This document shows, piece after piece, positions 38,501 to 47,503 of a stretch of 64,000 nucleotides of DNA. The stretch spans positions 62,001-126,000 of the forward strand of contig CANMWN010000003.1 in the NCBI GenBank assembly GCA_947501625.1. Reading direction: 5' to 3'. Made by a program: the position numbers and the translations under genes. The first letter of the stretch is position 1; each line of letters starts with the position of its first letter. The DNA comes from an uncultured Flavobacteriaceae bacterium. Lineage in GTDB: Bacteria > Bacteroidota > Bacteroidia > Flavobacteriales > Flavobacteriaceae. The notes under the pieces were generated by a model. The model was given only the letters and a program-made list of their open reading frames with translations. It was not told the origin of the DNA and searched no databases.

Positions 38501-39999
38501 CGGTATTGGAATTAAAGAATCAAACTTTTGATATCGTTGATTTAACGCTTCTTGATAACAAAGAAGAAACAAGAGCAAAATTATTAGGAACTATTTCGCA
38601 TTACAAATTTGGAGATTGGCGATTGAATCTTGCTTTAGAAACTCAAAACTTATTGGTGTTAGATACCCAAGATTCTGATGATGCGCTTTATTATGGTAAA
38701 GGATATATTGATGGAAATGCAACATTTACTGGATTTACTGATAATTTGAACATATATGTGAATGGTAAAACCAATCCAGGAACTCATTTTGTAATTCCAT
38801 TAAGTGATGTTAAAACGATTTCAAATAATAGTTTGGTGACTTTTGTAACCGATAAAGAAAAGAATGAACAAAAGGAATTACCAACCGAATTGTTGCTAGA
38901 AAAGTTCAAAGGATTATCATTGGATTTTGACCTTCAGGTTACTAAAGATGCTGTTGTTGAAATGATTATGGATAAAGCAACAGGAAGCGCTTTGAGAGGA
39001 AGTGGAACAGGAGATTTAAGGATTGAAATTGATACCAAAGGTAAATTTAATATGTTTGGTGAGTTTGTGATTGATAATGGTTCGTATGACTTTAAATATG
39101 GTGGATTTATTAATAAGAAATTTGAGGCTGTTAAAGGCGGAACTGTATCTTGGGACGGTAATCCATATACAGCAAACTTAAATATAGAAACGCGTTATCG
39201 TGTAAATGCAAATCCAAAATCAATATTGGAAAGTATCACAACCAGTAGAGATATTCCTATAGATTTGATTGCTAGATTTACTGGCGAATTGTATGATTCA
39301 ACCAAAGAATATGATATTTTAATTCCTGATGCTGGTACAGATATTTCTTCAGAGTTGGACTTTAAAATAAATCAAAATAATGATGAAAATGAAAAGTTAA
39401 AACACTTCGGATCATTATTAGTTTTGGGTAGTTTTTTCAATGAAGATGCTTCACTTGGTGATAGTGGATTGTTATTATTAACTGAATCTGGAGAAGAGTT
39501 GTTGTCTAATGTTGTTTCTAGTATTCTTGGTGGAGGAAATGATAAATTTCAATTTGGAATTGATTATAATATTGGTTCAGACCGCTCAAAAATTGATAAC
39601 TTAAATACCGATGATCAGGTTGGTATTACTCTAGCAACTAAACTGAATGATAGAATCTTAATTGATGGTAAAGTTGGTGTGCCTGTTGGTTCAAAACAAC
39701 AATCGGTTAGAGGAGAAGTGAAGGTGGAGTTTTTGCTGAATGAAGAAGGAACATTGCGTTCAACAGTATTTAATCGCCAAAACGAGATTCAATATACGGA
39801 AGAAGAAGAAGGTTATACGCAAGGTGTTGGTCTTTCTTATCAATTTGACTTTGATAACGGCGGTGAATTATTAGAAAAACTAGGGTTGAAAAAGAAAAAA
39901 GAAGAAAAAGATTCTGTTGTAAAACCAAAAGATACTATCAAACAGAAGCCATTAATAAATTTTGGAAGTTTTAATTCTAAAAAAGATTCAATAGACTAA
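35569..39999 (+). CDS. tamB: Translocation and assembly module TamB (DUF490), start uncertain
   Basis: This inner-membrane-anchored, periplasm-spanning beta-helix protein is implicated in outer-membrane lipid transport and barrel assembly. The 1476 residues from TTG 35569 include an AsmA-like N-terminal part, a long beta-helical region and the C-terminal DUF490 domain (about 1080-1430) with its usual LLLTESG and KVGVPVGSKQ segments. The in-frame codons just before 35569 read FIKRFKKILLRFLLALA, the expected basic and hydrophobic anchor, yet no ATG, GTG or TTG lies upstream of 35569 until the stop at 35479. The true start is therefore probably a rare codon (ATT, ATA or ATC) between 35482 and 35569. 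Confidence 0.93.
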   Translation: MLLILTIFLLSLPVVQTRLGKMATNYLNDEFKTNIVIDKVDLSYLGSIQLKDISIKDHHQDSLINVRNLSTSIFSYRNILDNKLEFSDIDLEGVYFVIKTYEGEDDDSFSIFTDKFDDEDQDDSPSNFLLTSTVIHLNDANIRIIDENIKDEKEVWFKNIIGDVANFKIQGPNIYGNIQGLKFLENHHIQVENLTSDFTYTREEMKLLNTTMETATSKVLADIVFHRDGSFADFNNKVKFDADLKQGDISLIDLNKFYDEFGQNDVLHLSAKLSGTLNDFVASNLKMNSDLNSIVIGDFHVINAFDTDNGFSVDASLDNLTSDYNHLKNLLPNILENSLPTVFNDLGRFTITGNTFITPELIDAQIQMNTALGTTISDLKLTNLDNIDNASYEGNIKIIDFELGEFAKDSLIGKLSLDAAVDGKGFTLENLNTSFKGTVFKHQYKGYTYNNFLIDGLFQNKKFNGKLTSNDENLKLHFDGLADFSGEVYKFDFKSKVDYADFNALNLFTRDSKSILKGNIDMNFEGNSIENMAGKIAFKNASYSNQNDDYFFKDFAINSTFDNAVRTITINSSDIVSGKVVGKFKFDELGSLTRNSIGSIYANYNPFPVSKGQFLDFNFKIYNKIIEVFYPEVTLGANTSVKGAINSDNNLFKLTVRSPKIDAYETIAEDIRLQIDNKNPLFNTQLSIDNIKSKYYDVSDLELVNATINDTLFFRTEFKGGKENTEEYNLGFYHTINKNNKSVVGLNTSDFKYKNTTWEINPSGNNKNKIVFDNDFKVFDIQEFDLASGKQKINLFGSISGKSNKDLNFNFQDVNLAGIIPEIEDWSFAGLINGDVKYKQTANSILPIANITVDDLFVNQSYQGKLTVDMKGKNSVRNFDVNVSVENEDVKNLLAQGTIDLSKDDPTLDVNLDLEAFKLDFFEPLGGENFTNIRGFAYGNTKLTGLLANPDMEGELFLDSAGMSFPYLNVDYDFEGTTVLELKNQTFDIVDLTLLDNKEETRAKLLGTISHYKFGDWRLNLALETQNLLVLDTQDSDDALYYGKGYIDGNATFTGFTDNLNIYVNGKTNPGTHFVIPLSDVKTISNNSLVTFVTDKEKNEQKELPTELLLEKFKGLSLDFDLQVTKDAVVEMIMDKATGSALRGSGTGDLRIEIDTKGKFNMFGEFVIDNGSYDFKYGGFINKKFEAVKGGTVSWDGNPYTANLNIETRYRVNANPKSILESITTSRDIPIDLIARFTGELYDSTKEYDILIPDAGTDISSELDFKINQNNDENEKLKHFGSLLVLGSFFNEDASLGDSGLLLLTESGEELLSNVVSSILGGGNDKFQFGIDYNIGSDRSKIDNLNTDDQVGITLATKLNDRILIDGKVGVPVGSKQQSVRGEVKVEFLLNEEGTLRSTVFNRQNEIQYTEEEEGYTQGVGLSYQFDFDNGGELLEKLGLKKKKEEKDSVVKPKDTIKQKPLINFGSFNSKKDSID

Positions 40000-40380
40000 T
40001 TACTTTATAGCTATTACTGATATTTCTACGTTTACAAACTTAGGTAAGTTGGCTACTTCAACGGTTTCTCTTGCAGGTGCAGTATCGGAACTAAAATAAG
40101 TTCCGTAAACTTCATTAATTGCAGAGAAATTATTCATATCGGAAATAAAAATAGTTGATTTAATCACATTTTCAAAAGTCATGTCAGCAGCTGCTAATAC
40201 CGCTTTTAGATTTTCCATAACCAAAGTTGTCTCGCTACTTATTGAGTCTAACTCTAATTCACCTGTTTGTGGATTTATCGCAATTTGACCAGAAGTATAT
40301 AGTGTATTGTCAACAAGCACTGCTTGGTTATAAGGTCCGATTGGAGCAGGTGCATTTGGAGTGTTAATGATTTTTTTCAT
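40000..40380 (-). CDS. RidA family reactive intermediate deaminase
   Basis: The YjgF/YER057c/UK114 fold is recognised from APAPIGPYNQAV, GQIAINPQTGEL, and APARETVEVANLPKFVNVEI with the conserved Arg105-like residue. It hydrolyses reactive enamines and imines made by PLP enzymes. The length of 126 residues is normal. The tamB stop touches its stop with no base between (convergent). The lptD-like gene ends 12 bases upstream, so they may share a transcript. Confidence 0.94.
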   Translation of the reverse strand: MKKIINTPNAPAPIGPYNQAVLVDNTLYTSGQIAINPQTGELELDSISSETTLVMENLKAVLAAADMTFENVIKSTIFISDMNNFSAINEVYGTYFSSDTAPARETVEVANLPKFVNVEISVIAIK

Positions 40381-40392
40381 TGTCTATTTATA

Positions 40393-43128
40393 TTAAAATA
40401 ACCTTCTATCCGGAACTTTACGTTTGTCGTATTTTAAATCACTAAGTACTGATGCTTTCACACCAATAAAGAAGTTGTAAGTTGTACGAGGACCAAATGG
40501 AACCCAATTAAAACTCATTCGCCAACTATCTAAATCACGATTGAAACGTAATTGAGTATAAGTGAATCCTTGATTTTTTATATCATAACCTGAACTAAAA
40601 CCAACCTTCCATTTTGGTGTTAATTCTATATCGCCTGAAAACATTAATGAATGGGATGATATTTCATCTTGTCTAGAAGGGTTTGAGTAATTCATTGCAT
40701 AGGCTAGATTCAGTTTCCATGGAATGGAAGATCGATATAGTTTGGAAGTTTTTTTAGAATCAGAATTATCAGTATTATCAATACTTTGGTCATTGGTAGC
40801 AGTCATATTTTCACCAAAAAGCCCATCGGAAGCTTGTCTGTTTTGAGTGTTTCTATTTTGATTTGATGATCCTCTATCATCACTTGATTTGCTAGAAAGG
40901 GAATAATTCATTGTTAATCCTGCATTGGTAAGTCTAAACAAACTTCCGCCATTGTCGATATTAAAGGTGTTAATTTTTCTACCATTTACATCAATGGCAT
41001 AAGGGTCAAGCGTAGCTCTAATATTTACATTTAATTTGTTGTTGAAAAAAGCAGTACCAGCATTAAGGTTCAATGGACTCCACTTTAAAGAATCTGCTGC
41101 AATATTGTAGTTAGTGCTAACATTTAAATTCTTTATCAAACTTATCTTTTTCGGTTCGGTTTCAGTTGAATCTTTAGACTGAACTTTTGCTTCAAGAGTG
41201 TTAGCAATTGAAATTCCAATACTATTTGATAAAGAACGACTAGGTCTTCCATATATACCTTGTTCAAATTGGGTATATTCTAAAACATCTAAAGGGTCAG
41301 CACTTTGTTGAACTTCATCATAATAAATACTAAAATCAGGAGTGTAATTATAGGAAATACTAGGTCTCATTGTATGTCTTATCGCTTGTAATCTTCCCTT
41401 TTTGAAAGCAACGTCACCATAAAGTGTTGTTGATAATGAAACACCTGCATTGTATTCTCTAAATGAATTGAAACCCTTGATGGTGTCAGTAACTACTTCA
41501 TTGTTTGCTGCATCATAAGTCCTATTTATTTTATCAAAATACCAAACTTCTTTGTAACGTGCATTTGGTGAGAGGGTAAAGTGTTTGGCAACTTTCATGC
41601 TTGTATTAAGAGCAACATCATGCTGAATACCTGCTTTTGCAGCTTCGAACATTTCTTTTTTAAAAAAGAATTCATCGGTTGTGTTTATTTGATAATCTCC
41701 TTTTAGGTTATAAGTAAGCCCTAATTTTTGGATAGGATTCTTTTTAGCACCACTTTTTGGAGCAAATGGATAAATACGATCCATGCTTATTTGTAAGTTT
41801 GGCAATGACATTACAATACTTTCTGTATTGGTATTCTGAGAGTGTGTAATAGAAGATGTTAAATTAAAAGGTGTGCCAGTAAACCTTTTTTGGAAAGATA
41901 TAGAAGAACTTAAATTGTTATTTAAAAACGAATTAGTATTAAACTCGTTTAAGGACTGTCTATAATATTTACTACTTCCAAGATTTACTTGGGCAGAAAA
42001 ACGTGCATTAGGATTTGCTTTCGTGTCTTGGGTATGGTTCCAACGAATATTATAGTTCGTGGCTTCTCCAAAATCATCAAATCCTCTGATGCTGTTGAAT
42101 AGATTTTCGTACCTAAAACTTAAAGTTCCATTATACTTATAACGAACATTATAATTACTTTGAAGGTTTAATCCCCAACTACCATTCGTGTAAATATCTC
42201 CTAAAACTGCTAAATCAAAATAATCGCTCAGTGCTAAATAGTAACCACCATTTTGTAAGAAAAAACCTTGATTGTTATTACTTCCATAAGAAGGTAAAAT
42301 TACTCCAGAAGAGCGACCTTTGGTTAACGGAAAATAAGCAAATGGTAAAATTACTGGAGTAGGAACTTCTGCAATATACAATTGAGATTTTCCTGCAACA
42401 ATTTTTTTGTTGGGCACCATTTTACCTTTATTTACAAGGATATGATAATCTGGAACTTTCTTTTTAGATGTGGTAATGACAACATCTCTTATATAAATCG
42501 TCGAATCATTTACTTTTTTTAGCACTCCAGTTTTGGTGAATAATTCTTCGAGTTTTGAATCGGTATTCCAAGCAATTAATTTTTCTGTTTTATAGTTCAA
42601 CATTACTGAATCATGCTCAGATTTTTGACCATCTTGCTCAACAATTGGTCTCTGATGATAACCCAAACTATCTTTTATCCCAACTGCTCGAATAACATTA
42701 GTTCCATGATTTATTTCAATATGTCCAGCCTTAATGTTAGTAGTGCCATAATCAATTTCAGCCTCGTTATGAAGTGTAATGAGTTTTTTGATAAAATTTT
42801 CACGAATATAATCTGTTGCTGTGTGAGTAATTATATCTTCTATTGCATTGCTTGACTTTTTGATACTATCATTTTGAATAGTGTCTTGTGCTATTGCAAG
42901 TGTTTCAAATGTGGTTCTAATAGTATCGTTTGCAGGTTGTTCTTTAACAATTCTTTTTCTAGGAATAGAATCATTACTATTCAATTTCAAGTCTTGAGAA
43001 AAGGTGAAAAGCGTATGTAAACTGAAGAAAATCAGTAATAAAAATATTTTAATTATTTTTTTTAGCAATGTAATAGTTACTTTAACGTTTTCACAATAAA
43101 AATAAGCCTTAAATCTATAACTTTTCAT
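40393..43128 (-). CDS. lptD: LptD-like outer-membrane LPS assembly protein
   Basis: It shows an OstA-like periplasmic domain (about 125-230, with TTNIKAGHIEINHGTNVIRAVG) followed by an LptD-type beta barrel rich in aromatic strand pairs to the C-terminus. It ends with a strand-rich FIGVKASVLSDLKYDKRKVPDRRLF. 911 residues, typical for Bacteroidota LptD. A hydrophobic signal region (KKIIKIFLLLIFFSLHTLFTFSQ) starts near residue 23, and TTG 43068 is an alternative start. It would deliver LPS to the outer leaflet. It is divergent from the amidase gene. Confidence 0.85.
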   Translation of the reverse strand: MKSYRFKAYFYCENVKVTITLLKKIIKIFLLLIFFSLHTLFTFSQDLKLNSNDSIPRKRIVKEQPANDTIRTTFETLAIAQDTIQNDSIKKSSNAIEDIITHTATDYIRENFIKKLITLHNEAEIDYGTTNIKAGHIEINHGTNVIRAVGIKDSLGYHQRPIVEQDGQKSEHDSVMLNYKTEKLIAWNTDSKLEELFTKTGVLKKVNDSTIYIRDVVITTSKKKVPDYHILVNKGKMVPNKKIVAGKSQLYIAEVPTPVILPFAYFPLTKGRSSGVILPSYGSNNNQGFFLQNGGYYLALSDYFDLAVLGDIYTNGSWGLNLQSNYNVRYKYNGTLSFRYENLFNSIRGFDDFGEATNYNIRWNHTQDTKANPNARFSAQVNLGSSKYYRQSLNEFNTNSFLNNNLSSSISFQKRFTGTPFNLTSSITHSQNTNTESIVMSLPNLQISMDRIYPFAPKSGAKKNPIQKLGLTYNLKGDYQINTTDEFFFKKEMFEAAKAGIQHDVALNTSMKVAKHFTLSPNARYKEVWYFDKINRTYDAANNEVVTDTIKGFNSFREYNAGVSLSTTLYGDVAFKKGRLQAIRHTMRPSISYNYTPDFSIYYDEVQQSADPLDVLEYTQFEQGIYGRPSRSLSNSIGISIANTLEAKVQSKDSTETEPKKISLIKNLNVSTNYNIAADSLKWSPLNLNAGTAFFNNKLNVNIRATLDPYAIDVNGRKINTFNIDNGGSLFRLTNAGLTMNYSLSSKSSDDRGSSNQNRNTQNRQASDGLFGENMTATNDQSIDNTDNSDSKKTSKLYRSSIPWKLNLAYAMNYSNPSRQDEISSHSLMFSGDIELTPKWKVGFSSGYDIKNQGFTYTQLRFNRDLDSWRMSFNWVPFGPRTTYNFFIGVKASVLSDLKYDKRKVPDRRLF

Positions 43129-43164
43129 AAATTCGTTATAAATTTACAGACGGTTTTTTATACT

Positions 43165-43182
43165 AGCCATTATAGAATGGCT
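43165..43182. promoter_or_regulatory. Inverted repeat in the lptD/amidase divergent region
   Basis: AGCCATT and AATGGCT are perfectly complementary with a 4-base loop. It sits between two divergent envelope genes, where a dimeric regulator could bind. No T run follows. No regulator is adjacent. Confidence 0.3.
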
Positions 43183-43232
43183 CAATATTTGAATAACTCT
43201 TATAAGTTGGCAAAAATAACCAAAATATATTC

Positions 43233-44336
43233 ATGAACTTACAGATGTTCCACAAAATTAATACCAAAACGAAAGCAATTCCTGTTTTCGTATTTCTACT
43301 GTGTTTTATTCTGATAAGTTTAACATCTCATGCTCAAGAAAATACCTATACAGTTGTTTTAGATGCTGGTCATGGAGGACATGATCCTGGAAAAGTAGGA
43401 TACAAAAAACTGAGAGAAAAAGATATTGCGTTGAAGATTACTTTAGAAGTTGGCAAAGTCCTTTCTAAGAATAAAAACATTAAAGTTATTTATACACGGA
43501 AAACTGACAAATTTGTTGATCTTTATAAAAGAGGAAGGATTGCAAATAAGGCAGATGCTGATTTATTTGTTTCTATTCATTGTAATGCGCATCACACGAA
43601 TGCTTATGGTTCTGAAACTTTTGTTTTAGGGCTACATGCCAATAAACAAAATTTTGCTATTGCCAAAGCAGAAAATTCGGTAATATTATTAGAAGATAAC
43701 TACGAAGAAAATTATAAAGGATTTGATCCAAATTCTCCTGAATCTGTAATTGGATTGACTTTAATGCAAGAAGAATATTTAGATCAAAGTTTACAGTTGG
43801 CAAGTATTGTGCAAAGTAATTTCTCTAACAAACTTAAAAGAAAAAATAGAGGTGTAAAACAGGCTGGATTTATTGTATTGCATCAAACCTATATGCCAAG
43901 TATATTAATCGAAACAGGCTTTATTACCAATAGAAATGAGGCTAATTTCTTGAATTCTAAAAGTGGGCAGTCAAAATTTGCTACTAACATTGCTGTTGGT
44001 ATTGAAAAATATTTAAAACAATTGGAATTAAATACGGTTGAAAACATTCAAATAAATGACGATGTAAAAGTTGATAGTGATGTTGTATTTAAAATTCAGT
44101 TAGCATCAGGTTCTAAAAAATTGGAAACAAAATCCTATAATTTCAAAGGTCTTAAAGGTGTAGAAAGAGTCAAAGTAGGCGAGTTTTATAAATACTATTA
44201 TGGAGAAACCTCAGACTTCAATAAAGTGAAAAAACATCAAGAAACTGCAAGAGAAAAGGGATACTCATCAGCCTTTATTGTTGCTTTTAAAGGTGGCGAA
44301 AAAATATCGGTTAAAAAAGCCTTAAAAACTCCTTAG
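43233..44336 (+). CDS. N-acetylmuramoyl-L-alanine amidase with SPOR-like C-terminus
   Basis: The Amidase_3 domain has Zn-site motifs AGHGGHDPG, LREKDIAL and SIHCNAHHTNA, and the catalytic Glu in ILIETGF. An N-terminal hydrophobic segment ends at SHAQ (about residue 34). Either the first ATG or the one four codons later may be used. The C-terminal ~85 residues (VVFKIQLASGSKKLETKSYNF...YYYGE) look like a SPOR-type peptidoglycan-binding domain. It cleaves septal peptidoglycan. It is followed 66 bases later by an MCE protein gene. Confidence 0.92.
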   Translation: MNLQMFHKINTKTKAIPVFVFLLCFILISLTSHAQENTYTVVLDAGHGGHDPGKVGYKKLREKDIALKITLEVGKVLSKNKNIKVIYTRKTDKFVDLYKRGRIANKADADLFVSIHCNAHHTNAYGSETFVLGLHANKQNFAIAKAENSVILLEDNYEENYKGFDPNSPESVIGLTLMQEEYLDQSLQLASIVQSNFSNKLKRKNRGVKQAGFIVLHQTYMPSILIETGFITNRNEANFLNSKSGQSKFATNIAVGIEKYLKQLELNTVENIQINDDVKVDSDVVFKIQLASGSKKLETKSYNFKGLKGVERVKVGEFYKYYYGETSDFNKVKKHQETAREKGYSSAFIVAFKGGEKISVKKALKTP

Positions 44337-44402
44337 TAAATAGTTTTAACTCACAAAAATTATTAGTAATATTGTTACTTAATAGTCAACTAGTATTCAA
44401 TA

Positions 44403-45344
44403 ATGTCTAGAGAATTAAAAACAGGAATTATAGCCATTCTAATTGTGGCAGTATTTATTTGGGGTTTTAACTTCATGAAAGGTAAAAATCTATTTAATAC
44501 ACCTCCGCGAACTTATTTTGCTGAATTTAATAACGTTCAAGGACTTAATACCGCTAGTATTGTTACTATTAATGGTATGCAAGTTGGAAAAGTGGTTGGT
44601 ATAGATTTTAACAAAGATATTAATAAAAAAGGGCAATTAGTTGTTCAATTTGGTGTTGAAAATGATTTCCAATTTTCTAAAAATAGTATTGCTAAAATCT
44701 ACAGTGCAAGTTTAATGGGAGGAAAATCTTTAGCAATTATCCCTTCTTATGATGGAGAAAATGCGCCTTCAGGAAGTTTTTTAAAAGGAGAAGTAGAGTC
44801 AGATTTAATTGCCTCTTTTGGTGAAAAGTTAAATCCAATTCAAGCAAAACTAGAGAATGTAATTGTGAGTGCTGATTCTTTACTTCTTGGATTGAATCAA
44901 ACTTTAAATAGCGATACACGTAAAAACTTAAGAAGTACAATTGCTAATTTAAATACTACAGTATCAAACTTTAAGAAATCATCAGTTTCTTTAGATGAAT
45001 TATTATCAGAGAATAAAGATAAATTAGGGGAAACTCTTAATAATGTTGAATTGGCTACTGATAATTTTGTAAAAATATCTGATTCAATTGCCAACGCCAA
45101 TTTAGGGCAAACAATTGCTAAATTACAAAGTACAGTTGCGAATTTTGACAATATATTGAGCGGTATTGATAAAGGAGAAGGGTCGATTGGAAAATTGATG
45201 AAAGACGAAGCGTTATACACTAATTTAGAAAACGCTTCAAAAGAATTAGAAGAATTGTTAAGAGAAATGAAAGAAAATCCAAAACGATTTGTTCATTTTT
45301 CGCTTTTTGGAAAAAAAGCCAAAGAATATAAACCTAAAGAATAG
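44403..45344 (+). CDS. MlaD/MCE family protein
   Basis: One N-terminal membrane helix (IIAILIVAVFIWGFNF) precedes an MCE domain (about 38-120) with the pattern FNNVQGLNTASIVTINGMQVGKVVGI and SASLMGGKSLAIIP. A helical tail of about 150 residues follows, with repeated heptad-like segments. MCE proteins shuttle lipids across the periplasm together with an ABC transporter, but the MlaE and MlaF genes are not in this window. It is translated three bases before the Fe-S membrane protein. Confidence 0.92.
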   Translation: MSRELKTGIIAILIVAVFIWGFNFMKGKNLFNTPPRTYFAEFNNVQGLNTASIVTINGMQVGKVVGIDFNKDINKKGQLVVQFGVENDFQFSKNSIAKIYSASLMGGKSLAIIPSYDGENAPSGSFLKGEVESDLIASFGEKLNPIQAKLENVIVSADSLLLGLNQTLNSDTRKNLRSTIANLNTTVSNFKKSSVSLDELLSENKDKLGETLNNVELATDNFVKISDSIANANLGQTIAKLQSTVANFDNILSGIDKGEGSIGKLMKDEALYTNLENASKELEELLREMKENPKRFVHFSLFGKKAKEYKPKE

Positions 45345-45347
45345 AGA

Positions 45348-46664
45348 ATGCAATACATTCCAAATATTTTATTTGCAATATTACTGATTGTTGGAATTGG
45401 TTTTTTTGTAAAAAACATAAATAAACTTAGAAGAAATATTAATCTTGGAAAAGATATAGATCGATCTGATAATAAATCAGAGCGTTGGAGAAATATGATA
45501 AATATTGCTTTAGGGCAAAGTAAAATGGTAAGAAGGCCAGTCTCAGGATTGCTTCATATTATTGTCTATTTAGGTTTTATTATTATCAATATTGAAGTTC
45601 TAGAGATTATTATTGACGGCCTTTTTGGAACGCATAGATTTTTACACAGTATTTTAGGCGATGGAATTTATAGTTTTTTAATTGGAACATTTGAAGTTCT
45701 AGCAATTTTAGTATTGGTTTCAGTAATTATTTTTTGGATTCGAAGAATGATAGTTCGTATTCCAAGGTTTTGGAATAAAGAAATGAAAGGATTCCCTAAA
45801 AATGATGCACTATACATTTTGTATTTTGAAATGGTGTTGATGACGTTGTTTTTGGTTATGAATGCTACTGATACTTCATTTCAACAAGCAAACGTTGGAA
45901 ATCCAATAAGTCAATTTTTAGCACCATTATTTAATTCATTCAGTGCCGAAACAGTTCATCTTATAGAACGTGCTGCATGGTGGATTCATATCGCTGGAAT
46001 TTTAGTTTTCTTAAATTATCTATATTATTCTAAGCACTTGCACATTCTGTTAGCATTCCCAAATACCTTTTATGCTAATTTAAAACCAAAAGGTCAATTT
46101 CCAAATGATGCAACAGTAACAAAAGAGGTTCAGATGATGATGGATCCAAATGCTGATCCTTTTGCTGCACCTGCTGAAGGAGCAGAAGAAGAAGTTTCTG
46201 AAAAGTTTGGGGCAAGTGATGTTACTGATTTGAATTGGGTGCAATTGATGAACGCATATACTTGTACCGAGTGTGGAAGATGTACTTCGGTATGTCCTGC
46301 TAATCAAACAGGAAAAGAATTGTCTCCAAGAGCAATCATGATGAAAACTCGAGATAGATTAGAAGAAGTTGGAAAGAATATTGATTCAAATGGTGGAACA
46401 TTTAAAGATGATAACAAGCAATTACTAAACGATTATATTACTCCAGAAGAATTGTGGGCATGTACAACCTGTAATGCATGCGTAGATGAGTGTCCGGTAA
46501 ATATTGACCCTTTATCTATTATTATGGATATGCGTAAATATTTGGTGATGGAGCAATCTGCTGCACCTCAAGAGTTGAATATGATGATGACCAATATTGA
46601 AAATAATGGAGCGCCTTGGCAATACAATCAGATGGATAGATTGAATTGGAAAGACGAAGAATAA
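45348..46664 (+). CDS. Membrane (Fe-S) protein with NarI-like and two [4Fe-4S] segments
   Basis: The N-terminal ~250 residues have about five membrane helices with paired His (GLLHIIVYLGF, WWIHIAGILVFLNYLYYSKHLHIL), like the haem b and quinone domain of NarI/DsrM-like proteins. The second part has two ferredoxin-type clusters: CTECGRCTSVCP and CTTCNACVDECP. This suggests an inner-membrane quinone:Fe-S electron carrier. The next gene encodes an HdrB-like CCG protein and probably completes the complex. The electron donor is unknown. Its link to menaquinone is inferred from menA nearby. Confidence 0.88.
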   Translation: MQYIPNILFAILLIVGIGFFVKNINKLRRNINLGKDIDRSDNKSERWRNMINIALGQSKMVRRPVSGLLHIIVYLGFIIINIEVLEIIIDGLFGTHRFLHSILGDGIYSFLIGTFEVLAILVLVSVIIFWIRRMIVRIPRFWNKEMKGFPKNDALYILYFEMVLMTLFLVMNATDTSFQQANVGNPISQFLAPLFNSFSAETVHLIERAAWWIHIAGILVFLNYLYYSKHLHILLAFPNTFYANLKPKGQFPNDATVTKEVQMMMDPNADPFAAPAEGAEEEVSEKFGASDVTDLNWVQLMNAYTCTECGRCTSVCPANQTGKELSPRAIMMKTRDRLEEVGKNIDSNGGTFKDDNKQLLNDYITPEELWACTTCNACVDECPVNIDPLSIIMDMRKYLVMEQSAAPQELNMMMTNIENNGAPWQYNQMDRLNWKDEE

Positions 46665-46690
46665 TTTTAAAGTAACAAAAAACAACAAAT

Positions 46691-47470
46691 ATGAACGTAC
46701 CAACAATGGCCGAAATGATGGCGCAAGGAAAACAACCAGAAGTTTTATTTTGGGTTGGTTCTGCTGGTAGTTATGATGATAGAGCAAAAAAAATAACGAG
46801 AGCATTTGTAAAAGTTTTACATGCTGCTAAGGTTGATTTTGCTGTTTTAGGAACTGAAGAAAGCTCTACAGGAGATGCGGCAAAGAGGGTAGGAAATGAG
46901 TTTTTATTTCAAATGCAGGCAATGACCAATATTGAGATTTTAAATGCTTATGAAGTTAAAAATATTGTGACTTGCGATCCTCATTCATTCAATACCTTGA
47001 AAAATGAATACCCTAGTTTAGGAGGAAAATATAATGTGACTCACCACACACAATTTATTAAGAAATTAATAAAAGATGGTCGTTTAAAAATTGATGGTAA
47101 GAAATTTGCACAATCTCGAATAACATTCCATGACCCATGTTATTTAGGTAGGGCAAATGATGAATTTGATGCACCTAGAGAATTGATTCAACAATTAAAT
47201 TCACAGTATATGGAAATGCATCGTAATAAATCAAATGCATTGTGTTGTGGTGCTGGAGGTGCACAAATGTTTAAAGAACCTGAAAAGGGAGATAAAGACA
47301 TTAACGTTTTGAGAACCGAAGACGCTTTGAAAACCAATCCAACAATCATTGCAACAGCATGTCCTTATTGTAATACCATGATGACTGATGGAGTTAAAGC
47401 AACAAACAAAGAAGATTCTGTAAAAGTTTTTGATATTGTTGAGTTGATTGCTGATGCACAAGGCTTATAA
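46691..47470 (+). CDS. (Fe-S)-binding protein with CCG domains (HdrB/GlcF-like)
   Basis: A CCG motif with AL-C-CGAGGAQ (CCGAGGAQMF) is near residue 180, and CPYC follows near the C-terminus. The upstream partner motif is DPCYLGRANDEFD. In this family the CCG/CxxC set binds a non-cubane [4Fe-4S] cluster. The protein has 259 residues. It lies 26 bases after the membrane Fe-S gene and is its likely complex partner, resembling HdrDE- or GlpC-type units. A role in oxidation of a thiol or hydroxy acid cannot be decided here. Confidence 0.88.
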   Translation: MNVPTMAEMMAQGKQPEVLFWVGSAGSYDDRAKKITRAFVKVLHAAKVDFAVLGTEESSTGDAAKRVGNEFLFQMQAMTNIEILNAYEVKNIVTCDPHSFNTLKNEYPSLGGKYNVTHHTQFIKKLIKDGRLKIDGKKFAQSRITFHDPCYLGRANDEFDAPRELIQQLNSQYMEMHRNKSNALCCGAGGAQMFKEPEKGDKDINVLRTEDALKTNPTIIATACPYCNTMMTDGVKATNKEDSVKVFDIVELIADAQGL

Positions 47471-47479
47471 TTTCTTATT

Positions 47480-47503
47480 CTGAGTGAAACGAAGAATCTC
47501 ATG
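47480..47503 (+). repeat. Fragment of a dispersed flavobacterial intergenic repeat
   Basis: TCTGAGTGAAACGAAGAATC, followed by TCATG, matches my memory of a short element often repeated between genes of Flavobacteriaceae. Only this copy is seen in the window. It runs to the menA start ATG. Confidence 0.4.
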
